Source of the DNA: Sphingomonas sp. PP-CE-3G-477
GTDB lineage: Bacteria > Pseudomonadota > Alphaproteobacteria > Sphingomonadales > Sphingomonadaceae
Reading direction: 5' to 3'
Assembly: GCF_003050745.1 (NCBI RefSeq)
Contig: NZ_QAOF01000008.1
Span: 112,837 to 176,836, forward strand
DNA: 64,000 bases
Of this stretch, positions 20,559 to 27,714 are shown in pieces. The notes below the pieces were generated by a model. That model made no database searches, was not told the origin of the DNA, and saw only the letters and a list, made by a program, of their open reading frames with translations. The position numbers and the translations under genes are program-made. Numbering within the stretch: the first letter of the stretch is position 1; every line of letters starts with the position of its first letter.

Positions 20559-21467
20559 TTAACCTGCGGCTGCGGCCTCTCGCAGTCTATCAAGGCGCTC
20601 GCGGCATAGCGTTTCGACGATCCCGCGCAGGCGTTCGACTGAGACCGCCAGCGCGTCAAGATCGTCGGCAGTGATCGCGTAGCTCGGCGAGTAGCGGGCT
20701 TCGACATAGGCGCGCTTGAGCAACTCAAAACGGCGCCGATCAACCTTGCTTTCGCGTTGCCACGCCTCAATCAGACGAAGATCCTTATCCTCAGCGATCG
20801 ACCGCAAGAATTTAATATTGTGGGATCGCGGAAAGTAGAGCGTGTGAACCAAAAGAAAGCATGCGTATGCCCGCTCCGCCGCCTGGTGAAGCATGAATGC
20901 CGCGTCCCGATACACGCTGTTGGTCACGCTGATATCCGCGAGCGCTTGTGCATGGATGGCTAAAGGCATCCAGAAATCACGATATCCCTGCGCCATCGCG
21001 TATGCGTCGGCGGGCGTCAGCGGCTTGGGCGTTGCCAGCGCATGACACGGCAGGTCGTAAAGCGCGATCCCGTCACGCGCGATGTCGACCCAAAAATATT
21101 CGCCGCGCGACAGCGCCTGATTCACCTCTTCGAGAGAATGGACGATGATGTTGACCGGTCGTGCGATGGCGGCATCGCGTAGGATCCTGTCCTCGGCGAC
21201 GTACCAGTAATCGGCGATCTCGGTGAGGTCGGCGTGGCTGACGACGACGAGCAGATCGTAATCGGACTGATAGCCGTTCTCCGGCTCGTCGACCCAGTCG
21301 TCGCGCGCATAGCTGCCGAACAGGATGATCTTGTAGACCTTGCCGTTCCGCTTGTGCGGCTTGGTCGCCGTCGCGATCGCGGCGGCGAACTCGTCCAGCA
21401 GGATGCGCTGGATATGATCCAGCTCCGTCTGGTTGCGCTCGGGCAGATGATCGGCGTCGGACTTCAT
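20559..21467 (-). CDS. Nucleotidyltransferase-HEPN fusion protein
   Basis: 302 residues. The N-terminal minimal nucleotidyltransferase domain has IILFGSYARDDW then YQSDYDLLVVV (GS...DxD, the metal/nucleotide site). From about residue 150 a HEPN domain follows (MLHQAAERAYACFLLVHTLY, FPRSHNIKFL). Separate MNT and HEPN genes form toxin-antitoxin pairs in which MNT adds AMP to the HEPN RNase; the fused form is widespread on mobile DNA and its role is not settled. It lies between tra genes and the sigma-like gene, on the opposite strand from the tra genes. Confidence 0.85.
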   Translation of the reverse strand: MKSDADHLPERNQTELDHIQRILLDEFAAAIATATKPHKRNGKVYKIILFGSYARDDWVDEPENGYQSDYDLLVVVSHADLTEIADYWYVAEDRILRDAAIARPVNIIVHSLEEVNQALSRGEYFWVDIARDGIALYDLPCHALATPKPLTPADAYAMAQGYRDFWMPLAIHAQALADISVTNSVYRDAAFMLHQAAERAYACFLLVHTLYFPRSHNIKFLRSIAEDKDLRLIEAWQRESKVDRRRFELLKRAYVEARYSPSYAITADDLDALAVSVERLRGIVETLCRERLDRLREAAAAG

Positions 21468-21497
21468 GTGCGTTACCTAACCGGGCAACGTGAATGC

Positions 21498-21533
21498 GCC
21501 AACCTCGCCCGGCGATCGCCGGGCGAGGTTGGC
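21498..21533 (-). terminator. 36-bp perfect palindrome, probable terminator
   Basis: Half site GCCAACCTCGCCCGGCGA followed directly by its exact reverse complement. It lies five bases past the stop of the sigma-like gene and about 30 bases before the start of the nucleotidyltransferase-HEPN gene. There is no T-run, so either a hairpin terminator without a tail or a protein-binding site. Confidence 0.5.
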
Positions 21534-21537
21534 CGTT

Positions 21538-21894
21538 TCAGCGAAACCATCGCGGGAAATGTTTGTGGAACCACAGCTGCCATTCAGGGCGTTCGCCGCC
21601 GCGCCTGTAGCGACCAAGACGACGGATCGCCGTCCGCATCCGCCGCGCGACCTGACGCTGGCTGAGCCCGGTCACCTCGGCGATATGATCATAGCTGTAA
21701 CCGTCGAGCCGGACCGCGAGGAATATCTCCCGCGTTATTCGCGGGAGCGACAGCATCGCCCGCTCCATCTTCGCCAATTCGTCCGGATGCACGGGCCCAT
21801 GATAATCACCGGGCGCCGGATCGGTCGACCGCGCAGTCGACCGCGCAAAGGCGCGTTCCGCGCGCGCCTTCAGCTCTTCGGGACGGTCGGTCAT
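21538..21894 (-). CDS. Sigma-70 region 4 domain protein
   Basis: 118 residues from ATG 21894. The only recognisable domain is a C-terminal region-4 helix-turn-helix: LPRITREIFLAVRLDGYSYD then HIAEVTGLSQRQVARRMRTA. No region 2 is present, so it cannot act as a classical sigma factor alone. Similar short proteins accompany ardC on sphingomonad plasmids. Its ATG overlaps the stop of the ardC 3' fragment by four bases, which shows the two were one operon before the RIT insertion. Confidence 0.75.
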   Translation of the reverse strand: MTDRPEELKARAERAFARSTARSTDPAPGDYHGPVHPDELAKMERAMLSLPRITREIFLAVRLDGYSYDHIAEVTGLSQRQVARRMRTAIRRLGRYRRGGERPEWQLWFHKHFPRWFR

Positions 21895-22187
21895 GCCGCC
21901 ATCTCCTGCCCTGCAACATCGACCCCCTCGGTACGGAACGCGAGCAGATAGTCGGCCGCCTTGCTCGCCTGACTGGCGGCGCGGAAGATCGCGCGGGAGT
22001 CCTCGCGCAGCACCTCCAGCCATGCACCGATGTAATCGGCATGGCGGACGGTCGGCACGATGCCCAGCTCCGCGCAGGTGAACGCGCTGCACATCTCGGC
22101 AACCAGTTCCTCGCGGGCATAGGAGGCACTACGCGGCGCGCCCTTCTGGTCACGGTCGAGCCGGCTCGGATGGCCGGTCCAGTGGCC
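21891..22187 (-). pseudogene. ardC: ardC, 3' fragment
   Basis: C-terminal part of an ArdC-type antirestriction protein: HWTGHPSRLDRDQKG, then YAREELVAEMCSAFTCAELG, VRHADYIGAWLEVLRED and RAASQASKAADYLLAF. It begins exactly inside the HEhxHxTGH metal motif. The first half of the motif (ALHELGH) is at about 25276, beyond the inserted RIT element. ArdC proteins have an N-terminal ssDNA-binding domain and a C-terminal zinc metallopeptidase-like domain, and protect incoming plasmid DNA from restriction. Confidence 0.85.
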
Positions 22188-22214
22188 CTTATGCCGATAT
22201 CGGCATAAGGGCCA
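22183..22214. repeat. 32-bp perfect palindrome at RIT left end
   Basis: Half site TGGCCCTTATGCCGAT followed by its exact reverse complement. It overlaps the outer end of the left inverted repeat and the ardC junction. It contains two facing copies of TTATGCCG separated by AT, the same core that recurs in both element ends. There is no counterpart at the right end. Confidence 0.85.
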
Positions 22215-22241
22215 TAATGCCGCGACCCGGATTATGCCGCA
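22210..22241 (+). repeat. RIT inverted repeat, left copy
   Basis: Starts GGCCATAATGCCGCGAC and ends GGATTATGCCGCA, with C at the variable middle position. It pairs with the copy at 25248-25279. Inside it the core (A/T)TATGCCGC occurs twice in direct orientation. An inverted subterminal copy, TTCGGCATAATC, lies at 22288-22299. Confidence 0.9.
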
Positions 22242-22297
22242 CGGCCTCGTTCGGAGGTTGGTTTTCCGGGCATCGGTCGTGCGGCGGTTCGGCATAA

Positions 22298-23290
22298 TCA
22301 GAGCCTTTCCAAGAACGCGAGGAGCTGATCATCTGGCCGGAAGCGGCCTGACGGTGTCGGCGGAGCGGCGACGCGAGCGAGGGCTTTCTCCTTCATCCGC
22401 ATATCGGCGTGGATGTAGATCTGGGTGGTCTCGACGTTCTCGTGACCAAGCCAGAGCGCGATCACCGCTGGATCAACACCGTGGTGGAGCAGGTCCATCG
22501 CGTTGCTGTGGCGTAGCGTATGCGGTGTGACCCGCTTCGCGCCGATGCTGGGGCAGGCCCGCGCCGCCGTCAGGCAGTGCTTGCGGACCAGATGCTCCAG
22601 TGCATCGCGGCTCAGCCGTTCGCCCCGGATCGACGGGAACAGCGGCCTACTCACGTCCTTGTCGATGCCGATCCACGCGGCCAGCAGCTTAGCCGTGTCA
22701 CGGCGCAGCGGCGTTGCGCGCTCTTTTCGGCCTTTGCCCATGCAACGGATGTGAGCGCCTGTTCCCAGCACGACATCGCCGCATCTGAGGCCGACCAGTT
22801 CGGATGCCCGAAGGCCGGTCTGGACGGCGAGCAGGAGCAGCGCGTGGTCGCGGCGCCCGGCCCATGTCGAGCGATCCGGCGCGGTCAGCAACGCTGCCAT
22901 CTCGTCGGCATCGAGGAACGTCACCGCGCGCTTCACATAGCGCTTGTTGGGCATGGCGAGGACGCGCTGGCAGTGCAGCAGCCAGGTCGGGTCGGTCATC
23001 GCGACGAAGCGGAAGAACGACCGGATCGCGGCAAGCCGGGTATTGCGGCTGCGCGCGCTGTTGTGCCGCGCCGTCTCAGTGTGGACGAGGAAGTCGGCGA
23101 CCAGATCGGCGTCGATGTCCTCGACCGTCAGCTTGACCGGCGGTTTTCCGCGCTGGGCGCTCGCATACCGCAGGAGCAGCCGGAACGTGTCGCGATAGCC
23201 GGCAACCGTATGACGGCTCGCTTCCAGCTGCGTGCACAACCGGTCGGTGAAGAAGCGCTGGATCAGCGCAGGCAAGGCGGCGGCGCTCAT
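22298..23290 (-). CDS. ritC: Tyrosine recombinase, third gene of RIT element
   Basis: 330 residues from ATG 23290, which overlaps the stop of the second recombinase (ATGA). Catalytic residues: Arg in TGLRASELVGLRCGDV, HxxR in TPHTLRHSNAMDLL, His in WLGHENVETT, Tyr in QIYIHADMRMKEKAL. The N-terminus (FFTDRLCTQLEASRHTVAGY) is a SAM-like core-binding domain. In RIT elements the three recombinases are thought to act together; individual roles are unknown. The frame extends upstream to 23557, but that part overlaps the second gene and looks like its shadow. Confidence 0.88.
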   Translation of the reverse strand: MSAAALPALIQRFFTDRLCTQLEASRHTVAGYRDTFRLLLRYASAQRGKPPVKLTVEDIDADLVADFLVHTETARHNSARSRNTRLAAIRSFFRFVAMTDPTWLLHCQRVLAMPNKRYVKRAVTFLDADEMAALLTAPDRSTWAGRRDHALLLLAVQTGLRASELVGLRCGDVVLGTGAHIRCMGKGRKERATPLRRDTAKLLAAWIGIDKDVSRPLFPSIRGERLSRDALEHLVRKHCLTAARACPSIGAKRVTPHTLRHSNAMDLLHHGVDPAVIALWLGHENVETTQIYIHADMRMKEKALARVAAPPTPSGRFRPDDQLLAFLERL

Positions 23291-24228
23291 AGTGCCGTCT
23301 CCCCACCGATCACGGTGGCGCGTGCCATCGCCAGATCGAGCAGTTCCGGCACCGCTTCCAGATACCAGTATGTGTTGGAGGGATTGGTATGCCCCAGATA
23401 GGTCGTCAGCCGGATCATCTCGCGCGCTGGGTCTTTGCCGGTGCGGTACCAGTTGATCATCGTGCGCACCGCGAAGGTGTGGCGCAGGTCGTGGATGCGC
23501 GGTCCCCGCCCATGCCGCTGATACAGCTGCTGGGATCGCATGCCGATCCGCTGGCATGCCTGCGCGAAGTTATAGCGGGCCGAGCAGTCGGTAAGCCTCG
23601 TCGCCTTGTCGGTAACGAACAGCGGTGCGGCCGGATGGCCGATCAGCCGGTCACGCTCGGCAAGATAGGCGGCCAGCTGCGCGATGACGCTCGGGTCGAG
23701 CGGCAGCAACCGTTCTCGACCGAGCTTCCCGCGTCTGACGCGCAGCACAGCATGGTCGATGTCGATATCGTCGCGGTCGAGTGCCAGCGCTTCGCTAATC
23801 CTGAGACCAGTGATGGCGACCAGCCCGAACAACGTCGAGCAGGTCAGCCCGCGAAGGCCATAGATAGATGGCAGTTCGGTAGCCGCTGCGACGATCGCGC
23901 CGACCTCGGTGTCACTATAAATGTGCGGGCGGGGTCGCTTCGTGGAGTCGGGGAACAAGCCGCGCGGCGGCACCTCATGCGCCGGATCGAAGCCGCTCAG
24001 CCACTGCGCGAACAGGCGCACGACGCAAAGCCTCGCGGCACGCGTCGAGCGGCTCGCCTCCGCCAGCGTGGCGTGCCAGCGCAGGAACAGCGCCGTGTCG
24101 ATATGGGCACCCCCTTCGCCATCGGCATATCGCGTGAAGCGGCGGAGGATGCGCTCGGCAGTTCGCAGGTCGTAGCCGAGCTTGCGACGAACGCTCAGAT
24201 AGCGGTCGAGCTGAGACGTGAGGCTCAT
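23287..24228 (-). CDS. ritB: Tyrosine recombinase, second gene of RIT element
   Basis: 313 residues starting MSLTSQLDRYLSVRRKLGYD. Catalytic residues: Arg in TGLRISEALALDRDDID, HxxR in IHDLRHTFAVRTM, His in YLGHTNPSNT, Tyr in YWYLEAVPELL. It overlaps both neighbours by four bases, so all three recombinases are made from one message. All active-site residues are present, so there is no sign of decay. Confidence 0.88.
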   Translation of the reverse strand: MSLTSQLDRYLSVRRKLGYDLRTAERILRRFTRYADGEGGAHIDTALFLRWHATLAEASRSTRAARLCVVRLFAQWLSGFDPAHEVPPRGLFPDSTKRPRPHIYSDTEVGAIVAAATELPSIYGLRGLTCSTLFGLVAITGLRISEALALDRDDIDIDHAVLRVRRGKLGRERLLPLDPSVIAQLAAYLAERDRLIGHPAAPLFVTDKATRLTDCSARYNFAQACQRIGMRSQQLYQRHGRGPRIHDLRHTFAVRTMINWYRTGKDPAREMIRLTTYLGHTNPSNTYWYLEAVPELLDLAMARATVIGGETAL

Positions 24229-25157
24229 TGTCCGCCTCCCGTCACGGGCCAGGGCATTGCGACGGATCGTAGACCGTCGATGTCGAGCCGGGCATATATC
24301 ATCGTCGATGAGCGCGAGCGGTGCCGCAGCACATCGCCCACCTCGTCGAGCGATGCGCCCGCGTTCACCAGCTGGGTCGCAAGGCTATGACGCAGCAGGT
24401 GCGATCCCACATAGGGAGTCACCGGCTTCTGGTCGGTCGCCTTCAACGCCTCCTTGAGGATCGCGTTGAGGATCTGCCCGTCTTTGAACGGTCGATACGG
24501 CGCGCGCTGTGCGACGAACAGGGTCCGGCAGGTCGCCGGCCCACGCTCGTTGCGAAGATAAGCGCTCAACGCGTCGCCTACCTCCGGCGAGATCGGCAAG
24601 CGGTCGTGCAGCTGGCCCTTGCCGCGCACCGTCAGTTCGCCGACACGCCAGTCGATGTCGTCGAGCTGGATCGCGATGACCTCGACCGCGCGCAAACCGA
24701 GCCGCGCCATGATCAGCAGCATCGCATAGTCGCGCGCGCCGTATCGGGGATTGCTGCGTGCCGAAGCGAGCACCGCCTCGACACCTTCCGGAGCGAGGTG
24801 CCGAGGAAGCCGCGCATCCCACCGCTTGGCCGCCTTGGGAAGGCTCAGCGCCAGATTGGTGGCCGTCACCCCGCGCGCGAACAGAAATTGAAGGAAGGCG
24901 CGAACATGCGTCGCAACCGTCTTGTCGCGGCGTCCTGTCGTCAGAACATGCTCGATGAAGCCGATGATATCGGCAGGGCGAAGGCCCGGCAGATTGATCG
25001 CTCCTTCACCGAAGCGATGATCGAGGAACCGGTCAGCAAACCGCAGCGTGTGATAGATCGTTCGCGGACTCAGGCCGCGCTGTTTGACAAGATAGTCTTC
25101 GAAGTCGGTCAACAGCACCGCTCGCGCGGTCCCCGCCTCGGTCAGAATGTCGGTCAT
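24225..25157 (-). CDS. ritA: Tyrosine recombinase, first gene of RIT element
   Basis: 310 residues from ATG 25157 (MTDILTEAGTARAV), preceded by GGAG about nine bases upstream. The frame opens at 25220, but the extra residues run towards the inverted repeat and are less likely coding. Catalytic residues: Arg in ARLGLRAVEVIAIQLDDID, HxxR in SHLLRHSLATQL, His in VLRHRSRSSTMIYA with the Tyr at its end. The usual LGH before the last histidine is LRH here, a mild deviation. The promoter should lie in 25158-25247. Confidence 0.88.
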   Translation of the reverse strand: MTDILTEAGTARAVLLTDFEDYLVKQRGLSPRTIYHTLRFADRFLDHRFGEGAINLPGLRPADIIGFIEHVLTTGRRDKTVATHVRAFLQFLFARGVTATNLALSLPKAAKRWDARLPRHLAPEGVEAVLASARSNPRYGARDYAMLLIMARLGLRAVEVIAIQLDDIDWRVGELTVRGKGQLHDRLPISPEVGDALSAYLRNERGPATCRTLFVAQRAPYRPFKDGQILNAILKEALKATDQKPVTPYVGSHLLRHSLATQLVNAGASLDEVGDVLRHRSRSSTMIYARLDIDGLRSVAMPWPVTGGGQ

Positions 25158-25247
25158 GATCTTGATGCTCCAGGTTGTTGGAGCGTCGAAGATTATGCCG
25201 AACAGGTTTCGCGCGATCATGCTGACAACCGCGCCTTTTCGACGCCA

Positions 25248-25279
25248 TGCGGCATAATCCGAGTCGCGGCATTATGGCC
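25248..25279 (-). repeat. RIT inverted repeat, right copy
   Basis: On the minus strand starts GGCCATAATGCCGCGAC and ends GGATTATGCCGCA, with T at the variable position. One difference from the left copy over 32 bases. An inverted subterminal copy of the core, GATTATGCCGAA on the plus strand, lies at 25191-25202 and mirrors 22288-22299. Confidence 0.9.
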
Positions 25280-25698
25280 AAGCTCATGCAGCGCGGTCCG
25301 GTAGTAATTCACCTGATCGTGAAAAATCTGCTGCGGCGGCAGCTGGATGCGATCCGCCCCCGGTGTGTAGAACGCCGTGTCGCCACCGATGCCGATCTAC
25401 GCGCCAGTCGCGGCCATAAGGCTTTCGGCGCAATCGATGGTCTCGCGCTCGCCGAGGAACGCCCCGCCGCCGACCGACAGCGCTTCGGGCAGCCCCTCAC
25501 ACTGGTCGACATTGAAAACGGTGAACCGCTTGAGGAACGCCACTTGCCGGCGATGCTCGTCGCTAGCCCGCTTTCCAGTTTCGACCCGTCCCATGGCTGC
25601 ACCCACGGCACCCGCCCCGCCTCCAGCTGCGCGATGATCCGGTCGGTCACCTCAGCGTAGAGCGTGCCGGTGGTTTTGGTTGCGATGTCCTTTGCCAT
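25276..25698 (-). pseudogene. ardC: ardC, 5' fragment with internal deletion and stop
   Basis: Starts MAKDIATKTTGTLYAEVTDR with AAGGAGTGAGGAA before the ATG, then IIAQLEAGRVPWVQPWDGS, the ArdC N-terminal domain start. The following DNA shifts frame and continues in KRASDEHRRQVAFLKRFTVF, so roughly 90 family residues between these parts are missing. Later an in-frame TAG at 25397-25399 interrupts AATGA-IGIGGDTAFY. The piece ends at ALHELGH where the RIT element begins. So ardC has three separate lesions. Order of events is not known. Confidence 0.85.
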
Positions 25699-25856
25699 TT
25701 CCTCACTCCTTAAAATCACCGCAACCGGCGCCGGAATGGCGGGGTGGGCGGCAGGAGCGAACCGGCAGTCCCGCTGGAGCGGCGGGCGGCACCCGAAGGG
25801 CCGAAACAGAGTGGAGGACATCGGCGCAGCCGATGTTGCGACCCGCCGCGGCGGGA

Positions 25857-26246
25857 CTAGAGGGTAGCGACGCCCACCCCGCCTACCGCACCGCGCAGAA
25901 CCGGTGTCACTTCGATCTTGATCTGCACGCGGTCATGGCGAACCACGAGCTTCGTGATCTTGTTATCCGGTTGGAGCCGGCTCGGGGTGACCTTGGCACC
26001 CTTGATCCCCGCAGTGATCTGGCCTGCCATCCGCAGCATTGCGGCATCGATCGCGACCAGCGACGAAGGCCGGTCGGTGATGGGCAGGTAGGTCAGGTCG
26101 ATATCGACCGAGAGCCGCGGCATATCGCGAATGAAGAGGTTGATCGCGGTTCCGCCCTTCAATGCGAACTCGGGTTCGCTCGCGACGAAGGGAAGGACGC
26201 GCACCAGCAAAGCGACTTGCTGGCGATAGGCATCAAGCAAGGCCAA
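25857..26246 (-). pseudogene. AbiEii-type toxin, 3'-truncated
   Basis: Nucleotidyltransferase of type IV toxin-antitoxin systems. From the likely TTG start at 26246 (after CGGAGG) it reads LALLDAYRQQVALLVRVLPF. It keeps motif I (LKGGTAINLF), the DxD motif (LSVDIDLTYL) and VQIKIEVTPVLRG, then ends in a short unrelated tail at about 129 residues. Family members are usually more than twice that, so the C-terminal half with the remaining motif and the DLYAGK region is lost. It overlaps the abiEi stop by 14 bases. Confidence 0.8.
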
Positions 26247-27054
26247 GCAGATCCTCCGGGACCGTGATATTATAGTCTTTCGACAAGCGACCGCCCGGTA
26301 CCAGAGCCCGCTTTCCGGCACCCAGATCGAATGCTGCGGGATCGACATGACGGCGCCACGCGTGGCGGTGGCGATCGGCGAAGAAGAAGAAGAGCCGCTT
26401 GACCTTTACGCTACGGCACTGGCTGAGCAGCAGCTTCAATCTGGTTGGGCTCAGATTGACCAGCCCTTCCGCGAGCACATCGACTTGATGAAAGCTCTCA
26501 CGGTCAGGCAGCTCGTCGAGCAGTTCCAGAAAGGCGCGCTCAGGGGACGACAGGCGTAATGGCCATGTCATGCCCTGAGCTCCGATCATGAAATTGGCTG
26601 GTAAAAAGTCATCGGAGGCTTCCGGCGGTCCGCACGGATCAAGCGGCTCCTCAGGAAACAGCTTTGTTGCGTTGTGCCAGACAAATCGCACCTCTAGCTT
26701 CAACTTTGCGAGCCAGCCGGGCGGCTTGGCGGGGCCGTAGAGATGCACTTCGTGCCGTTCGCCGAGGTAATGGCGAAAACCCTGCTCTTCGAGAGCGGTG
26801 CGCCCGCCCACGGTCAGCGGATAACCCATGAAGCTCTGCAGCGACATAACAGCCTGTTGCCAGGTCAACGGCTCCTGCGCGCGACGATAGACACGTGGCG
26901 CGACTTGAGTGAGCCAGCCCGACTTGACGTATTGGCTGCGTAGCGACGACGAGTATCCGTGGCGGTCCAGCCATGCGGCATCGACCAGCACGTGTTCGGG
27001 CAAGCGCTGGAGTTGGTTTAGCTTTCGTGTCAAACGCTCAGCCATGTTAAGCAT
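26233..27054 (-). CDS. AbiEi-type antitoxin of type IV toxin-antitoxin system
   Basis: 273 residues, apparently complete. The N-terminal winged-helix part (HVLVDAAWLDRHGYSSSLRS, VAPRVYRRAQEPLTW) binds the operator in characterised AbiEi. The C-terminal antitoxin domain includes LRLSSPERAFLELLDELPD and VNLSPTRLKLLLSQC. Two starts fit, ATG 27054 and ATG 27045. The first overlaps a perfect TATAAT. The paired toxin gene downstream is truncated, so this antitoxin is orphaned in function. Confidence 0.85.
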   Translation of the reverse strand: MLNMAERLTRKLNQLQRLPEHVLVDAAWLDRHGYSSSLRSQYVKSGWLTQVAPRVYRRAQEPLTWQQAVMSLQSFMGYPLTVGGRTALEEQGFRHYLGERHEVHLYGPAKPPGWLAKLKLEVRFVWHNATKLFPEEPLDPCGPPEASDDFLPANFMIGAQGMTWPLRLSSPERAFLELLDELPDRESFHQVDVLAEGLVNLSPTRLKLLLSQCRSVKVKRLFFFFADRHRHAWRRHVDPAAFDLGAGKRALVPGGRLSKDYNITVPEDLLGLA

Positions 27055-27093
27055 TATATGTCATTTATAAACCAGGTTCCAGTTTACAAATCA
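27045..27093 (-). promoter_or_regulatory. Putative abiEi promoter and operator
   Basis: On the minus strand TATAAT lies at 27053-27058, seven bases before ATG 27045. Further upstream an imperfect inverted repeat, TAAACTGG-AA-CCTGGTTTA, lies in 27065-27090. AbiEi proteins repress their own promoter through inverted repeats, so this is a candidate operator. If the TATAAT is the -10, the transcript would start at or next to the 27045 ATG (leaderless). Confidence 0.4.
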
Positions 27094-27187
27094 CCGATAT
27101 TCCGTCGCGAAGCTGCGCAACAAAAGGCGATCGCAAACCCTGTCCAGTTGCACCCCCGAGATGATAGCTAACAATGCCGCCGCGTCC

Positions 27188-27363
27188 TCATGCCCGGCTC
27201 CGAAATTTGCCCTTGATCACTTTTCCGCCGACGCGAAGTTGATCGAGGTAATCCGACCACCACTGAGCCATCTTAACTCTCTCGGCCCAGTGCGCACCGC
27301 GATGGTAGGCGGCACGAACCTTGTCTTTTTCGCCGTGCGCCAAGGCGCGCTCGATCGCGTCGG
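27188..27363 (-). pseudogene. Integrase C-terminal fragment
   Basis: The frame reads DTDAIERALAHGEKDKVRAA, then YHRGAHWAERVKMAQWWSDY and LDQLRVGGKVIKG. This is the end of a P4-type tyrosine integrase after its catalytic tyrosine. Everything upstream is cut off at 27364 by the end of an insertion sequence. It marks a second, older integrative element next to the AbiE genes. Confidence 0.7.
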
Positions 27364-27408
27364 TGTCAATCGGCGTCCAAAAAGGACCCCCTATCGGCGT
27401 CCAAAAGA
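27364..27408. mobile_element. IS21-like terminal fragment
   Basis: Begins TGTCAATCGGCGTCCAAAAA and repeats TCGGCGTCCAAAA about 24 bases later. A TG start and tandem internal repeats are typical of IS21-family ends. Only about 45 bases remain before an ISL3-like end takes over at 27409. No transposase of this family is nearby. Confidence 0.5.
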
Positions 27409-27441
27409 GGCTCTGACGCACATTTGATGATCTCAGAGCCA
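27409..27441. mobile_element. ISL3-like terminal sequence
   Basis: GGCTCTGACGCACATTTGAT then GATCTCAGAGCC. It starts with the GGCTCT typical of ISL3-family inverted repeats and lies directly downstream of the ISL3-type transposase tail. Its outer 8 bases also pair with TCAGAGCC at its inner edge. The other end of the element was not found. Confidence 0.5.
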
Positions 27442-27714
27442 TGCGGTGCCGACCAATCGCGCTTCGAGTAGGTCGAGTTTACCGCGTCCGTACATCTGGC
27501 GTTTGACGAGTTTGAGCTTGGTGATCTGCCCCTCGGTCTGCCCGTTTGACCAAGAGGTGACGATGGCGGCTCGAACCGCGGCTACGTCGCGTGCAATTCC
27601 ATTGGCGAAAGACGCTACCAAGCTGCCTCGGCCACGTTCGATCCAGGGAACAAGATCTTCCTCTGTTTTGCGCCGGATCATCTCATGGAACCCCTCGACG
27701 ACGGTACGAAACGA
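27433..27714 (-). pseudogene. ISL3-type transposase, C-terminal fragment
   Basis: About 93 codons: FRTVVEGFHEMIRRKTEEDL, then VRAAIVTSWSNGQTEGQITK and LKLVKRQMYGRGKLDLLEAR. The SNGQTEGQ...KLVKRQMYGR stretch is the end of the DDE domain of ISL3 transposases, containing the catalytic glutamate. It is fused in frame to the terminase fragment upstream, so a single frame runs through the junction at about 27714. Confidence 0.8.

Larger units (their letters stand above)
22188..25279 (-). mobile_element. Recombinase-in-trio (RIT) element inserted in ardC
   Basis: Three consecutive tyrosine recombinase genes on the minus strand, each overlapping the next by four bases, lie between 32-bp inverted repeats at 22210-22241 and 25248-25279 (one mismatch). 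This is the organisation described as RIT. GGCCA is present at both junctions with ardC. Deleting 3092 bp between these copies would rebuild ALHELGH-WTGHPSRL in frame, so the insertion is precise and orientation-defined. No cargo gene is present besides the recombinases. Confidence 0.88.

Noticed and set aside
23291..23557. N-terminal extension of the third RIT recombinase
   Set aside because: Overlaps the second recombinase in another frame and is low-complexity; ATG 23290 overlaps the upstream stop as in the other RIT gene pair.
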